From assembly GCF_000090795.2 (NCBI RefSeq), contig NW_003546440.1, forward strand, positions 71,077 to 135,076: 64,000 nucleotides of DNA. Reading direction: 5' to 3'. This document shows positions 11,538 through 22,472 of this stretch, in pieces; positions within the stretch are counted from its first letter, which is position 1; each line of letters starts with the position of its first letter. The DNA comes from Amphimedon queenslandica. Lineage: Eukaryota; Porifera; Demospongiae; Haplosclerida; Niphatidae. Made by a program: the position numbers and the translations under genes. The notes beneath the pieces were generated by a model. That model made no database searches. It was not told the DNA's origin and saw only the letters and a list, made by a program, of their open reading frames with translations.

Positions 11538-11662
11538 TTTACTTTTAAAAAGTGTTTATGGGTGTAGTATGTTCGCCATCTTGAAAGGCGTGGTTACAGG
11601 CGGGGCTTATTGTGCCCACGTGCGTACACGTGGGTCATTCTAAAGCCCCTCCCTAGGCTATT
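11538..11662. promoter_or_regulatory. Bidirectional promoter, EFCAB7-like / RCL1
   Basis: Only 125 bp separate the two start codons. At 11615-11634 is CCCACGTG-n4-CACGTGGG, a double E-box with perfect arms. At 11574-11582 is CGCCATCTT, the reverse of a YY1-type AAGATGGCG. There is no TATA box. MYC/MAX- or USF-type factors are the usual CACGTG binders; their use here is inferred. Confidence 0.6.
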
Positions 11663-14600
11663 ATGGCGTCTAGTTTGAGATTCGAAGGATGCAATTACTT
11701 GAGACAGAGGCTTGTACTGGCAACACTGAGTCAAAGGCCAGTCACTATATCACAGATAAGGGCAGACGAAGAGGCACCAGGACTAAAGGGTAACTCAAAA
11801 TAATTAATTACTGTATAATTATTAAAATTTAATTTATTTTAATTGTTAAAACCATAAATATAGACTATGAAGCTAATTTCCTAAGACTGCTAGACAAGTT
11901 AACCAATGGCTCTAAGATCGAAGTCAATGTTACAGGTATTGGGTCTATTGTATCTTCATTGCAGATTTGCAGTACTGTACATGTATATGCCATATATTTT
12001 GCAGGCATAAAATTGTGTGGTTTGGCTGCATTTTTTGTATTCATGAATAAAAATTTCAATTGAATTACCACACCTACTATACAATCAGCATGCTACTTTG
12101 CAGATTTTAATCCCCATGAAATATATGGCATATAGGGTATCATCTTTATCATTGGTAGGTACATGTTTGCATTATCAACCTGGTTTTATTGTTGGTGGAG
12201 TCCTAGAGCATGAGGCTAATCCGCAGAGATCGATCGGGTATTATTTAGAACCTCTTCTCATGCTAGCCCCTTTCTCAAAGCACCCGATTAGAATGAAACT
12301 GACTGGTGCCACTCATGGACCTGACGACCCATCAGTAAATATTAATATAATTATCATTATTATTATTGTTATTATTGTTATTAGCGAAGAGTTGTACAAG
12401 TAATAAAGCTTAAATTACTATCAAAAATTGGGTAATTTTTTATGGTTATAAAATACAGAATGGATAATTTAGGTGTTAAAATATTTTAAATGCTGCCTTT
12501 TTCATCCAATAATATTAATAGGGAAATATTAGTAGTTCTAATTTTAGTATGTCTCATTACTATATGAAAATTACCATCACTCGAAATATACCAGATTTAC
12601 AGATTTACTATTCATTATTTGTTACTGTATGCTTTCTTATATTGCTACCAGTATTTTTGATTTGATTAATTCATTTTTGATTTAATTTATTTCTCTCTGT
12701 TATAGGCTGACTATTACAGGCTCGCCTGTGTTCCATTATTAGTGAAGTTACTGGGAAGCAAAGAAGTTGAGCTAAAAGTCAGTAGCATTAGTTGTCTCAT
12801 TATTATCACGCAGGGAAATGGAGGAATAGAAAGAGAAGCCACTACTTTAGAGTGACTTTTAATTGCGGGTACCGTATAGTGCAAAATTTTTGAGGGCTGT
12901 AAATTTCACGAATTTGCCTAAAAATCTATTTTGCGTATTTAATTTTTGCGAATTTATGCCATCTGCCCATCTTGTACCATGATAATTTGATATTTGTGGA
13001 ATTAATTTTCGTGAATCTTCAAAAAATTGCAAAATTTACAGTCCTTGAAAATTTTGTGTTATACGGTACTAAATTTTACAATTTTAGCATGAGGTAGGTT
13101 TTGATGGTATTAAGAATATAGCATTATTAATAATTACAATCTTTAACGAAACACAAAATTTGCAATTAATAGTACCATGCATATTCAAAGGTAACCTTAA
13201 GGTATTACATTACATGAAGACGATTATAAATTTTGTTGTTATTATTATTATTATTACTATTATTACTATTTAGGTTATTAAGAGAAGTGTGTGTCCCAAT
13301 GGTGGAGGTGAGGTATCCTTCAGTTGTCCTATTGTCCGTAAAGTGTCTCCAGTTTGGATGGAAGACGTGGGGAAAGTCAAAAGAATAAGAGGAATGGCGT
13401 ATCCTTTAAAGATTGTCTTTGTCTATAATGATAATTAGGTTTATTACTGAAGGGGAAAAGTAATATTTTGAAGGGCATTTGGTTAAATTTTAATAAAATA
13501 AATCAAGCCCATAAGGGCCACTGCTTCTCTAAATTATTTTTTAAAGTTTCACAAAAATTGGGCCAAAGTTCCTGTACTAGAGTACTGCAGGGTCTCAAGC
13601 CAAATTTTGCAAGGAGAGAATTCTTCATTTTTATAATTTTTTTATGATACACATACGTATACATGTACCTGTGCTGCATAGAAAGTTTGAGCTGATTCTG
13701 TTAAAAATTGGATTTTTTACGAATTTTTAAAGTTTCTCAAAATTGAGCCAAAGTCCCTGTACTGTACCCTACATCCAAAGTAGCTAGAGAAAATTTTCTG
13801 ATATAAGCTTACATTGCCCACTTGTTTTCAATAATAGTAATCAAAATGTCATTTAATTTTACTCTACTGCATTAGTGATACATGTACATATACAAACGAG
13901 TCCAAAAATCTAATTCAAGTATTACATTAATCTTATTATCCTTAGCTGTTACTATTACATAGATACAGTATTAAAGCTAATGCTGGCATTGCTAACAGAC
14001 TGGTCAGCAGTGCTCGTGGGGTATTGAACAAGTACCTTCCTGACGTGTACATATCCACTGACGTCATTCCAAGACCTAAAAGGTAAAGTACCTACACACT
14101 ACACTGCAGATTATTGGACTCGCCGTGTAGGCAGGTATTAAGTACTTTGGTTGTCTGTCACCATGAATTTTTAATTAGATTTTTAAAAACTTTTTAGAAT
14201 AAAAAAACTAAGTCTTCAAAATTCATAACTAGTCCAAGCCTTCGTTTATCAGCTAAAAATGTTTAAAGAGCAGCGCTAGGGAGAAGAAGCTTGCAAAGTA
14301 AGGGAGAAAAATTAAAAAATACAGTGATTAAGCTGACACTCTCGAGATAGACAAAACCATTTTTTAGTAGCTTACTACCTTCTATTTCATTAATATGTGT
14401 AGAATTTCTTAATTCTTACTTGGTAGAGACTTATGCTTGAAACTTTATCCTGGCAGTCCGTTGAGAAGGGTTCAGGCAGAAATAGCAGCATGCTAGCAGT
14501 ACTAGAGTCTCTCAACTCTTTCATGAAAGAAAAAACAATTAATTCAATTGGAGTGGCCTTATGATTACCCTCCTAGCTACGCGTACAGTCAAGTAAACAA

Positions 14601-14669
14601 ATAATTTTGTTTTTGTTTTGGTGAGGCCAATACACCAATAGTGTCTCGTAATAAGTATGGAGATACTTT

Positions 14670-14702
<33 letters not shown>

Positions 14703-17700
14703 ACAATTAGGACTAACAACAATAACAACACTATTATTCTTAAAACTAAAAAAAATTAATTACACTTAATTTTGAATTCAATGAAATCAGTTTTAATTAT
14801 TTTGGTCTGAGCCATTCTACATGTATACTAGCCCCCACTCCAGCTCCAATTGCAGCTCCTATTATAATACCTACAACAGGTACTACAGAACCAGCTAATG
14901 CTCCAATAATAGCACCTATTATAGCTTTACCATGGGTAGAACCAGCTAATTCAATAAGAGCTTGGTATGTTTGATGATGAAACGATAACAATGACAATGC
15001 CTCATCACTGGAACGAGTAATAGATGTGTTCCACAGTGTACTCAACCAGTCGTCTACAGTAGTTAACTTCTTTTCATATTGTAACCCAGCTAAACAGAAT
15101 GGTATACCCTGCACTACTTCCTTATTAACACTTTTCGAAAGAAATTCAGCAACACATTCTTTGTGCCCATTTATCTGCATTTTTATTCCACTTTCCACGT
15201 CTTTAGATTCTATTACACTCTCGAGTGTCTCGAACTGGTTTGCAAATGTCAATACAACAACTGTCCTCTTCCACATTTCTTTATGTAAGACGGAGGCCAG
15301 TTCTAAGAACATATGCCGATCAGCTCTACCTCCTAACTTTAAGCAAATGAGGATTAGATCAAACTGACCATGCTTAGCAATATCCAACAAAATATTTTTA
15401 TAACTTTTAACTCTGGAATCTCTAAACCCCATAGTATCATACATTTTTATCTTCACACCATTGTACTCTCCCTCATAAGAATGTACTTCTGTTGTAAAGG
15501 CTCTTGCACTGAGTCCAACTTCAGCTACATCCTTCCCAAACATAGCATTGACAAGCGTTGACTTACCAACACCAACTGGGCCAACCACTAATATATTAAC
15601 AGGCCTTTCACTATCACGCAATGCTTTAATCTTTTCTTCCATTTCCGGTGTGAGATACTCTTTTTGCACATCAAGATGCTCAAAAGATTCATCCTCTTCA
15701 GACTCAATGGTTACAGTAGCAGCTGTGCTGTCTATTAAAATAGAGTCTGTAGAAAGGATCAATATAGAATGTGTTTTACTTGATATACTCTCTCTCATGC
15801 TTGCTCCATGTTTCTTCAATGTATAATTAATCCTCTTTTCCATTTTTGGTGTGAGATGCCCATTTTGCTTTTCAAGATACTCAAAAGATTCATCAATAGC
15901 AGCTGTGCTGTCTATTAAAATAGAGTCTTTAGAAAGGATCAATATAGAATGTGTATTTTACTTGATATACTCTTTCTCATGCTTGCTCCATGTTTCTTTA
16001 ATGTATGATTATCTATGTCATCAGATTCAAATGTCTCGCATATGGTAAGTAGACAGGCAATAGGATCATCACTATCCTTTATCTTGTCTGTGAGCTTAAA
16101 AGCCACTTCACTACCTCTTTCAACACCTTGTTTGGTCTTAATGGCTTCAAGTTCTTGTTCTGTAATCAGTCCTTTAGCATATAAAGAAGCAGTGACAATA
16201 GTAAAAGGGGGTTCCTTCCCAAGTGTGTTAATAAGCTTTGGTAGTGTTTTTTTGAAGACTTCCTTTGCAGTCTTACCTACAGTGAGTGCAGTGATAAAAA
16301 ATACACTTTTATAAAGAGAACTCACTTCCTTCAGCCATACTGCTGGTATCAGCAAAAGGGCAGGTTACTGAGGTTAGGGCTACTAAATACCTACTTCCTT
16401 ATTAGGAGTTACTATGAATGTAATAAACATTATTTGATAGCATGTACTCTACAGTAAGTATTATTTTGCTATTCATTGGACTCGCTGCATAGGCAGGTAT
16501 TATGTACTTTGGTTGTTTGTCACCATGAACTTTTAATTAGATTTTTAAAACTTTTTTAATAAAAAAAAAACTGAGTCCTCTAGACTCATAGATCTTTCTC
16601 CATAGCTAGTCCAAGCCTTCATTTATCAGGCAAAAATGTTTAAAGAGCAGCACTAGGGAGAAGAAGCTTGATAAGTAAGGGTGAAAAAAATATAGTGATT
16701 AAGCTGACACTCAAGATAGACAAAACCATTTTCCAGTAGTTTACTACCTTCTATTTCATTAATATGCCTACAATTTCTTAATTCTTACTTGGTAGTGACT
16801 TGGACTTATGCTCCAAACTTCATCCTGGCCATCCGACTTTGTGAAAGGTTGAGGCAGAAATGTAGTGGGCTAGCAGTACTAGCTGGACTCTCTCAACTCT
16901 TTTAAATATATCTAGGCAGCAGTATTGTGCCATATTACTCGTCATAAGTCACTCGTAAGAAGAAAAAACTTAAGCTTCTTTGATCACATGTCATGCTAAG
17001 GCCATTTTTACATAGATATTAGATTTCATTTACTCTGTTATCTATGATTTCATTGATTTAATAGTACACGACCTGTGTATTAAATCTATGATGATTTTTA
17101 GTAGTGCTGTGGGCGATATATCAAAATTCACGATGTTTAATTGATAATGTGGTATTGATATTTATCAATATAGAAAAAATTGAAGGGAAATATTGATATC
17201 ATGACCATGCCCACATAATGGTTACATAATTTTAATAATGGTTAAATAACTAAAGCAATGGCTTACTAACTTCTCGATAATTATATAGGCGATAGCCTAT
17301 ATGTAGGATTCAGGTGGATTTTTCAAGATGGTGGCCATTTTTATACTTTTAAAAAACTTATAACTCCTTTATTTTGCATTTTACAGCCTTATAGATGGTT
17401 TAGATGAGCTCTCCTTCACTGAGCGATTCTCATGGTACCTTTAAAGTGGACTGTAATGTAGCGGGAGCACTTCTGGAGAACAGGCCCAAATTCAAATTTC
17501 TGAAAAATTCTTCAGACTTTTTCTTATTTCATCTTTCTTCTATACACCTCAAAATCTTTTAAGCCAGAAAAGCACTTGAGTTGGCTTTTACATCACTCCT
17601 CTGGGCTTGGGTTGAGGACCACAGCACAGGGAACAAAATGGAAGACAAAATCCAGCTGCAGGCACCGTGTGGGTTTGTGGTTTGACGCCATTTTAATTTA

Positions 17701-20700
17701 TGCGGACGTGATCAGCATGAATAATTATAATTAACCTAACCACAGAATGTAAATAATTTATTTAAGAAAAAAGAAGGGAAACAATTAAGTAAATAAAATT
17801 AAAACATTAAAAATGGAAAAATAGTAGGATTAAATTGTGAAAAAAGTAAGGAAACAAGAGGGTAGTTGCAAGCTGGTGTGGTAAGAAATCCGACATCATT
17901 GAATGAAGGGTAAAGGCTGCTGTCTGCATGTGTGGTTAATAGAGGATATGCATGCTAAGTATATTCATTGCAAAATAAATGTATTCATTGCATACCGTAA
18001 TAACTTTGAAGAAAAAAATTAATTCATTGAACGTCAGTTTTCCATTGGCAGCAATGGAGAAACGATAGAAAAAGGCTTGGTACCAGGAAACCACTCTGTA
18101 TTTCTTAATAGCAATCTTTCAGGTGACTACTAGACCCCATTAGATCCTCAGGATGCTTTCTAAGCTTCCAAAAAAGGCCTCAAGAAGGTAGCAAGGCAAG
18201 AAAATGTGTTTTCCCCCATTGAACTCTTAATAAACTTGACGTCCAACATGGCGGCCAATTTACTGTGTGGGTTGAATATACGGTACTCAAAAGTTATGAA
18301 TATACTTAGCACGCATATCCTCTATTGTTGATTACTATTTTTCATGCAGTGGTGTCGGATTTCTTACCACACCAGCTTGCAACTACCCTCTTGTTTCCTT
18401 ACTTTTTTCACAATTTAATCCTACTATTTTTTCATTTTTAATGTTTTTTATTTATACACATACCTTTTTAATGTTCAGTAATTTCTTTTACTTCTTCTTA
18501 TTAGTATAGTTTAGTTGATAACAGTTCTGTTCATTTACATGTACATGCATGTATATGAGAAGTTTCAAATAACAATGAGTGCATTGTCTCAAAGGAAAAT
18601 GAATATCAATGAATAAGTATATTCATTACATTGTATGCCATTATTGGATCTAGTAACTAGCAAGGGAGTGGCTAGTACCCATGGCTCAGTTCAGTAAAGA
18701 AGAGCTTTCTTTTGTTAAGGAATTACCTGAGATTGTGGAGATACAGTGTCCAGTATGTCTTGGTATTTTGAAAGATCCTCATCTGGTGACATGCTGTGGT
18801 CATAATTTCTGTGGGTCTTGTATTGAGAGAGTAAAAGCTAGTAATGGATCCTGTCCTATGTGTAAAGAGAAGAAATATCAATCCTTTATCGATAAGAAGT
18901 GTTCACGTATTATCAATGGATTGGAGGTCTACTGCAGTAATAAGAAGAAAGGATGTCAATGGAAAGGAGAATTGAAGAATATATTTACTCATCTTAATAA
19001 AGAGAAGAGAGAGGGAGAATGTCAATTTGAAGAAGTAAAGTGCAGTCGATATGAGAAATGTCAAGAGAGTAAGCAACGTAGATATCTCAAAGATCATGAA
19101 GATAAGGAATGTCCTCAGCGTCCTTTTCAATGCCAATACTGCAGTAGTAAAGGTACGTTCCTCTCTATTACGAAGGATCATTATGAGGAATGCAGGCAGT
19201 ATCCTGTTACTTGTCCCAATAAATGTGTGTCTACTAATATGCCACGAGGTAATCTCACTGCTCACATCAATGAGTGTCTATTAGAGCCAGTAGATTGTGT
19301 GTTTAGTTGGGCTGGTTGTAATGATAAGCCATTACGTAAAGATGTACATGGCCACACTGCTGATACTAAACACATGGCACTATTAGCTGTAGCTTGTGGA
19401 CAATTGAAGAAAGAAAATATACAAATAAAAGAAGAATATGAACAAATAAAGAAAGAAATAGCAGATTTAAAGAGCCGTCCTTACCATGAGTATCCATTAT
19501 TACCAGTTGATGTTAGGAAAGGAGGTGAAGCAGTTCATTTTTATACGAGTGCGTGTGGTCGGCACATGTCAGCTAGAATAAAGACACGGAATACAAATGA
19601 TTCCAGTGTAGATTACTTCTTGTTACTTGCATTTCATGAAGGAAAGTTTGATAAATTGAAACCAAAGCTTCCAAAAATGTTTGTGAAGCTTGGAGCAAAA
19701 GATCCATTAATAGTAGACACTGAAGCTACTCATGAAGAATTACCTCATGATCTTCTTAATGGCATCAAGTGGAGGAAGGGTGATACTACTGTACCAAAAT
19801 CAGTACTTAAAATAGAATTAGGCAACTTTATTTCATTTTCTATGGTTGTACATAGTAATATAGCTACAATTTATTCTCAATAATAATGATAGTGTGCTTA
19901 TTATATTATTATTATCAACATTAGTTAATAAAAAATCTTTTTATTGCTACAGTGTGCACCCCTTCTTTTAAACTGTGGAGGTTGGCATGTGAAATTTCTG
20001 TTATTATCTCCTACCAAATGGCTGCTAATAATTGAAGAGTCTTTATTTGGAGCCTTTTTATTTAAAATTGCCACTTGCTAATTTTAATACTTCACCAATA
20101 AATTATGCTACTATACAATAGTCAAGTTATGAGTGATGAGCATGTATGAATAATCTAACAAATTATTGTTTTGACAAGGCTTGCTCAGACTCACCTTGCT
20201 CAGAAAATTAAAAAAAAAAACCATTAAAAATGAGAAAATAGTAGGATTAAATTGAGAAAAAAGTAAGGAAACAAGGGTGTACTTGTAAACTGGTGTGGTA
20301 AGAAATTCTACACCACTGCATGAAAGAAAAAGGCTTCATAGTGCTATCATACACATGTAGTTGGCCACTGTGTGGATAATTGCTGTGGTTTTGGGTAATA
20401 ATCTCATGCAGTGGTGTAGGATTTCTTACCACCAGTTTGCAAATTAGTGCAATTTGGCAAATTAGTGGCCATGTGCCATTGAGTATGTGTATAATAGCTA
20501 AAAATGGCGGATTTCATTTTGGCAAAAATGCCAAATTTGCCAAATTTAATTCTCTCCAAAATTTCCCGCTATACAGTATATAATTTTTTTTATTTATTTA
20601 GTGTCTCATCAGGGTATAATATATTTATAATTGTAAGAAAGTAATTTTAAAAAATAATTTTTAGATATACACTTATAATTATTATTTAGCATCCCATCAT

Positions 20701-22173
20701 TATAATAATTATTATTTATTTTTATTTAGTGTCTCATCAGGGTATGGCATAGTACTAGTCAGTAGCAGTACAGTTGGTCCTCATATCTCTCATTGTGTTG
20801 AGGGATCGTCAATGATGAGCAGCCAAAGACCTCCTCCTCATTCACTGACTGAGTCTCAGCCTCAAGAGTCTGCCCTACCTGAAGACATTGGGCAGAGGAC
20901 AGGAATGAAACTCATCGAAGAGATAGTGAGAGTGAGTACTGTATGCATGATTTTTAAGATGTGATTATTATTTTGTTATTAGAGTGAGTTTGTTGATAGT
21001 GGGTTGACTGGGTTTATTTTTTATTTTTATTTTTTAATTTCATATTTTTTATTCTTATTTTTATCTTGGTTTATTTATAGTTTTATTTTAGCGATTGGCA
21101 ATTTACAAGCAAAATTCCCAATATTAGAAAAAATTGCCAAAAATATTTTTTTTAATCTAAAAATTATGAACAAATGCACTTGTACACAAGTACATTGTAT
21201 CACCAAAAAATGCTCATTACAGTTTTACAGCAAAATTGCCAAAATAAAGCACTATTATGGTACATGTATGTATAATTTTTAAGACGTGATAATTATTGTT
21301 TTTTTTGTTATTAGAGTGGTTGTGTTGACAGTGGGTTGCAGTCCCTACCATTGCTATACATGGCAATGAGCGATAGAGATGTGTCTAAGATTAAACTAGG
21401 GGCACTAACTCCATACACGTAAGTATTAGCAATGGTACTTATAAGATTATTATGGTGTACATCTGTATATCTGTTTTCATGCATAATGTGATTAATGTCT
21501 TATGTAATTGATGTTTAGTACTCTACTTTATGTAGATACGGCTTTATATATACTTTACACATGACAAATACTATTTATGTATTGTATTATAATACTTGTA
21601 CTTATATTTCTATAATTTAATGATAATTATTATTCTTTGGAAAAAGTTGAGCTGATTTCAATACTGTATAGTGGGTTTCTTCCGTTCGGTCAAACTTTCG
21701 TTCTTTTCGTTCTCCAAGCTCCAAAAATGAAACTTAAACCCACGAAATTTGCTGTGGGAGAGCTCGATCGGGAGTTCATCTTCGTCGGGTTAACACTAAC
21801 ACATGCACACGTGGGTGTTATGGGTGGGGTTGTTGGGTGTGGCTTAATTCTTGCAGATCAGAAGGACGAAAATAAAACCCACGAAATTGGATTTCCTCCT
21901 AGAAAACGAAAGTTTGGCCGAATGAAAGAAACCTGCTATACGGTAAGCGTTAGAATTAACAAACACTCTAATTTTGGCAAAATACAGTGTGCTAGAGCCA
22001 AAAGGGTTTATAGTGATAATATTATTTTTTCGTGATGTAGAGTCCAGTTCCTAAGACACATGAGAGATTATTATAATTTGGTGTATAAAGTTGAAGAGAA
22101 TGAAGAAGATGGAATGGTAACTGTGACAGTTGTTGGTCTGGGATATACTAATATTAATAAGCCCAGTAAATAA
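11663..22173 (+). CDS. RCL1: RNA 3'-terminal phosphate cyclase-like protein 1
   Basis: Nine exons: 11663-11789, 11864-11935, 12159-12334, 12706-12777, 13274-13398, 13963-14082, 20730-20931, 21315-21418 and 22041-22173. Phases agree throughout and give 376 residues, close to human RCL1 (about 373). Diagnostic blocks are GCNYLRQRLVLATLSQRPV, EANFLRLLDKLTNGSKIEV, LHYQPGFIVGGVLEHE, RSIGYYLEPLLMLAPFSKHP, PNGGGEVSFSCP, KVKRIRGMAYS, ALPEDIGQRTG and a C-terminal VVGLGYTNINK. RCL1 is the non-cyclase relative of RtcA that works with BMS1 in the nucleolus to process pre-18S rRNA. Intron 6 is 6.6 kb and contains two other genes; intron 2 and intron 8 each contain a MITE. The last exon has a decayed copy at 29059-29215. 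Confidence 0.93.
11989..12131. mobile_element. MITE in RCL1 intron 2
   Basis: Ends GCCATATATTTTGCAGG and ATGAAATATATGGC are inverted. A sister copy with the same interior (TTTGGCTGCATTTTTGTATC) lies at 59161-59352. Confidence 0.6.
12850..13205. mobile_element. Family V MITE carrying a nested family II MITE
   Basis: The outer element matches the intact copy at 63290-63509 (TTTTAATTGCGGGTAC ... GTAACCTTAAGGTA). It is interrupted at a TA by a complete family II element at 12872-13066 (CCGTATAGTGCAAAATTTTT ... TTATACGG). The intact copy shows the empty site. Confidence 0.8.
14113..14521. repeat. Long direct repeat, left copy
   Basis: About 410 bp, similar throughout and in the same orientation as 16475-16903. 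It starts ATTGGACTCGCC and ends CTCTCAACTCTTT. The two copies flank the death-fold/GTPase gene. No LTR-type ends or retroelement genes are seen. Confidence 0.75.
14797..16338 (-). CDS. Death-fold (CARD-like) GTPase with C-terminal glycine zipper, nested in RCL1
   Basis: Exon 1 is 16326-16338 (MAEG), then GT..AG to an exon starting at 16276. The first 95 residues (TLPKLINTLG, YAKGLITEQELEAIK, IKDSDDPIACLL) resemble a CARD/death-fold domain. Next is a direct repeat of about 180 bp (15720-15985; TLKKHGASMR, SILIDSTAA in each unit). The GTPase follows: P-loop GPVGVGKST, switch DTMGF and a LTFANQ segment, similar to AIG1/GIMAP-type GTPases. The C-terminus (AIIGAIIGALAGSV, IIIGAAIGAGVGASI) is a glycine-zipper membrane segment. 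The death-fold and GTPase frames differ by 2 bp where the repeat units meet (near 15940). Either this is a frameshift, or a 35 bp intron with GT..AG ends is spliced out, which would restore the frame. An innate-immune role is inferred. Confidence 0.65.
16475..16903. repeat. Long direct repeat, right copy
   Basis: Partner of 14113-14521. The distance between starts is about 2.36 kb. Confidence 0.75.
17789..18457. mobile_element. Large palindromic element with a second palindrome inside
   Basis: The outer arms of about 120 bp (AAAAATAGTAGGATTAAAT ... ATTTAATCCTACTATTTTT, with GCAAGCTGGTGTGGTAAGAA) are almost perfect inverted repeats. Between them lies another inverted repeat at about 17938-18326 (AGAGGATATGCATGCTAAG arms), related to 60859-61258. 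A smaller copy of the outer element lies at 20215-20443. It sits in RCL1 intron 6. Confidence 0.75.
18681..19883 (+). CDS. RING finger plus TRAF-type zinc-finger protein, intronless
   Basis: 400 residues in one exon. Residues about 23-64 form a C3HC4 RING (CPVCLGIL, CCGHNFCGSCI, CPMCKEK), so E3 ubiquitin ligase activity is likely. Residues about 85-220 hold TRAF-type zinc fingers (CQWKGELKNIFTHL; CPNKCVSTNMPRGNLTAHI; ECLLEPVDCVFSWAGC). Residues about 235-265 are a charged coiled coil (QLKKENIQIKEEYEQIKKE). The last 130 residues do not show a clear MATH/TRAF-C domain; they read PLLPVDVRKGGEAVHFYTS and NGIKWRKGDTTVPKS, which I do not recognise. An AATAAA-like signal follows at about 19927. The gene lies in RCL1 intron 6, same strand. 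The lack of introns fits retroposition or the usual form of this family. Confidence 0.85.
   Translation: MAQFSKEELSFVKELPEIVEIQCPVCLGILKDPHLVTCCGHNFCGSCIERVKASNGSCPMCKEKKYQSFIDKKCSRIINGLEVYCSNKKKGCQWKGELKNIFTHLNKEKREGECQFEEVKCSRYEKCQESKQRRYLKDHEDKECPQRPFQCQYCSSKGTFLSITKDHYEECRQYPVTCPNKCVSTNMPRGNLTAHINECLLEPVDCVFSWAGCNDKPLRKDVHGHTADTKHMALLAVACGQLKKENIQIKEEYEQIKKEIADLKSRPYHEYPLLPVDVRKGGEAVHFYTSACGRHMSARIKTRNTNDSSVDYFLLLAFHEGKFDKLKPKLPKMFVKLGAKDPLIVDTEATHEELPHDLLNGIKWRKGDTTVPKSVLKIELGNFISFSMVVHSNIATIYSQ
20215..20580. mobile_element. Palindromic element abutting a truncated family I MITE
   Basis: 20215-20443 is the short copy of the 17789-18457 family (GTGGTAAGAAATTCTACACC ... GGTGTAGGATTTCTTACCAC). 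It runs directly into a left-truncated family I copy ending TTCCCGCTATACAGTATA at 20580. Confidence 0.65.
21661..21946. mobile_element. MITE in RCL1 intron 8
   Basis: TACTGTATAGTGGGTTTCTT and AAGAAACCTGCTATACGGTA are inverted ends. The interior (TTCGGTCAAACTTTCG / CGAAAGTTTGGCCGAA) is also inverted. The terminus is shared with families I-III, but the interior is different. Confidence 0.75.
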
Positions 22174-22472
22174 TGTTATTGTAATTATTATTGTTAATAT
22201 TCTCAATCAAAAACTTACATTTATGACCATTTAATTTATTATTTTATTGAGAGAAATTTTGGTGAACTAAATAAATACAGACAAATCTGCTGACTGAGGA
22301 ACAGTTGACTCTCATATTTTATAAGTCATGTTGAGATAATAGTTGAAAAATCACCTACTTTTTGTGATCATACCAGCTAGTTGACAAATATGTGTAGACT
22401 TTTTATATTTTCATTTTTTTATAATGAATAAAAGTGGAATAAATTATAAATAATAATTATATGAACTAGAAA

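Noticed and set aside
14113-16903. Direct repeats read as the ends of a retroelement
   Set aside because: No TG...CA ends, primer site or element genes; the interior is a host-type GTPase gene.
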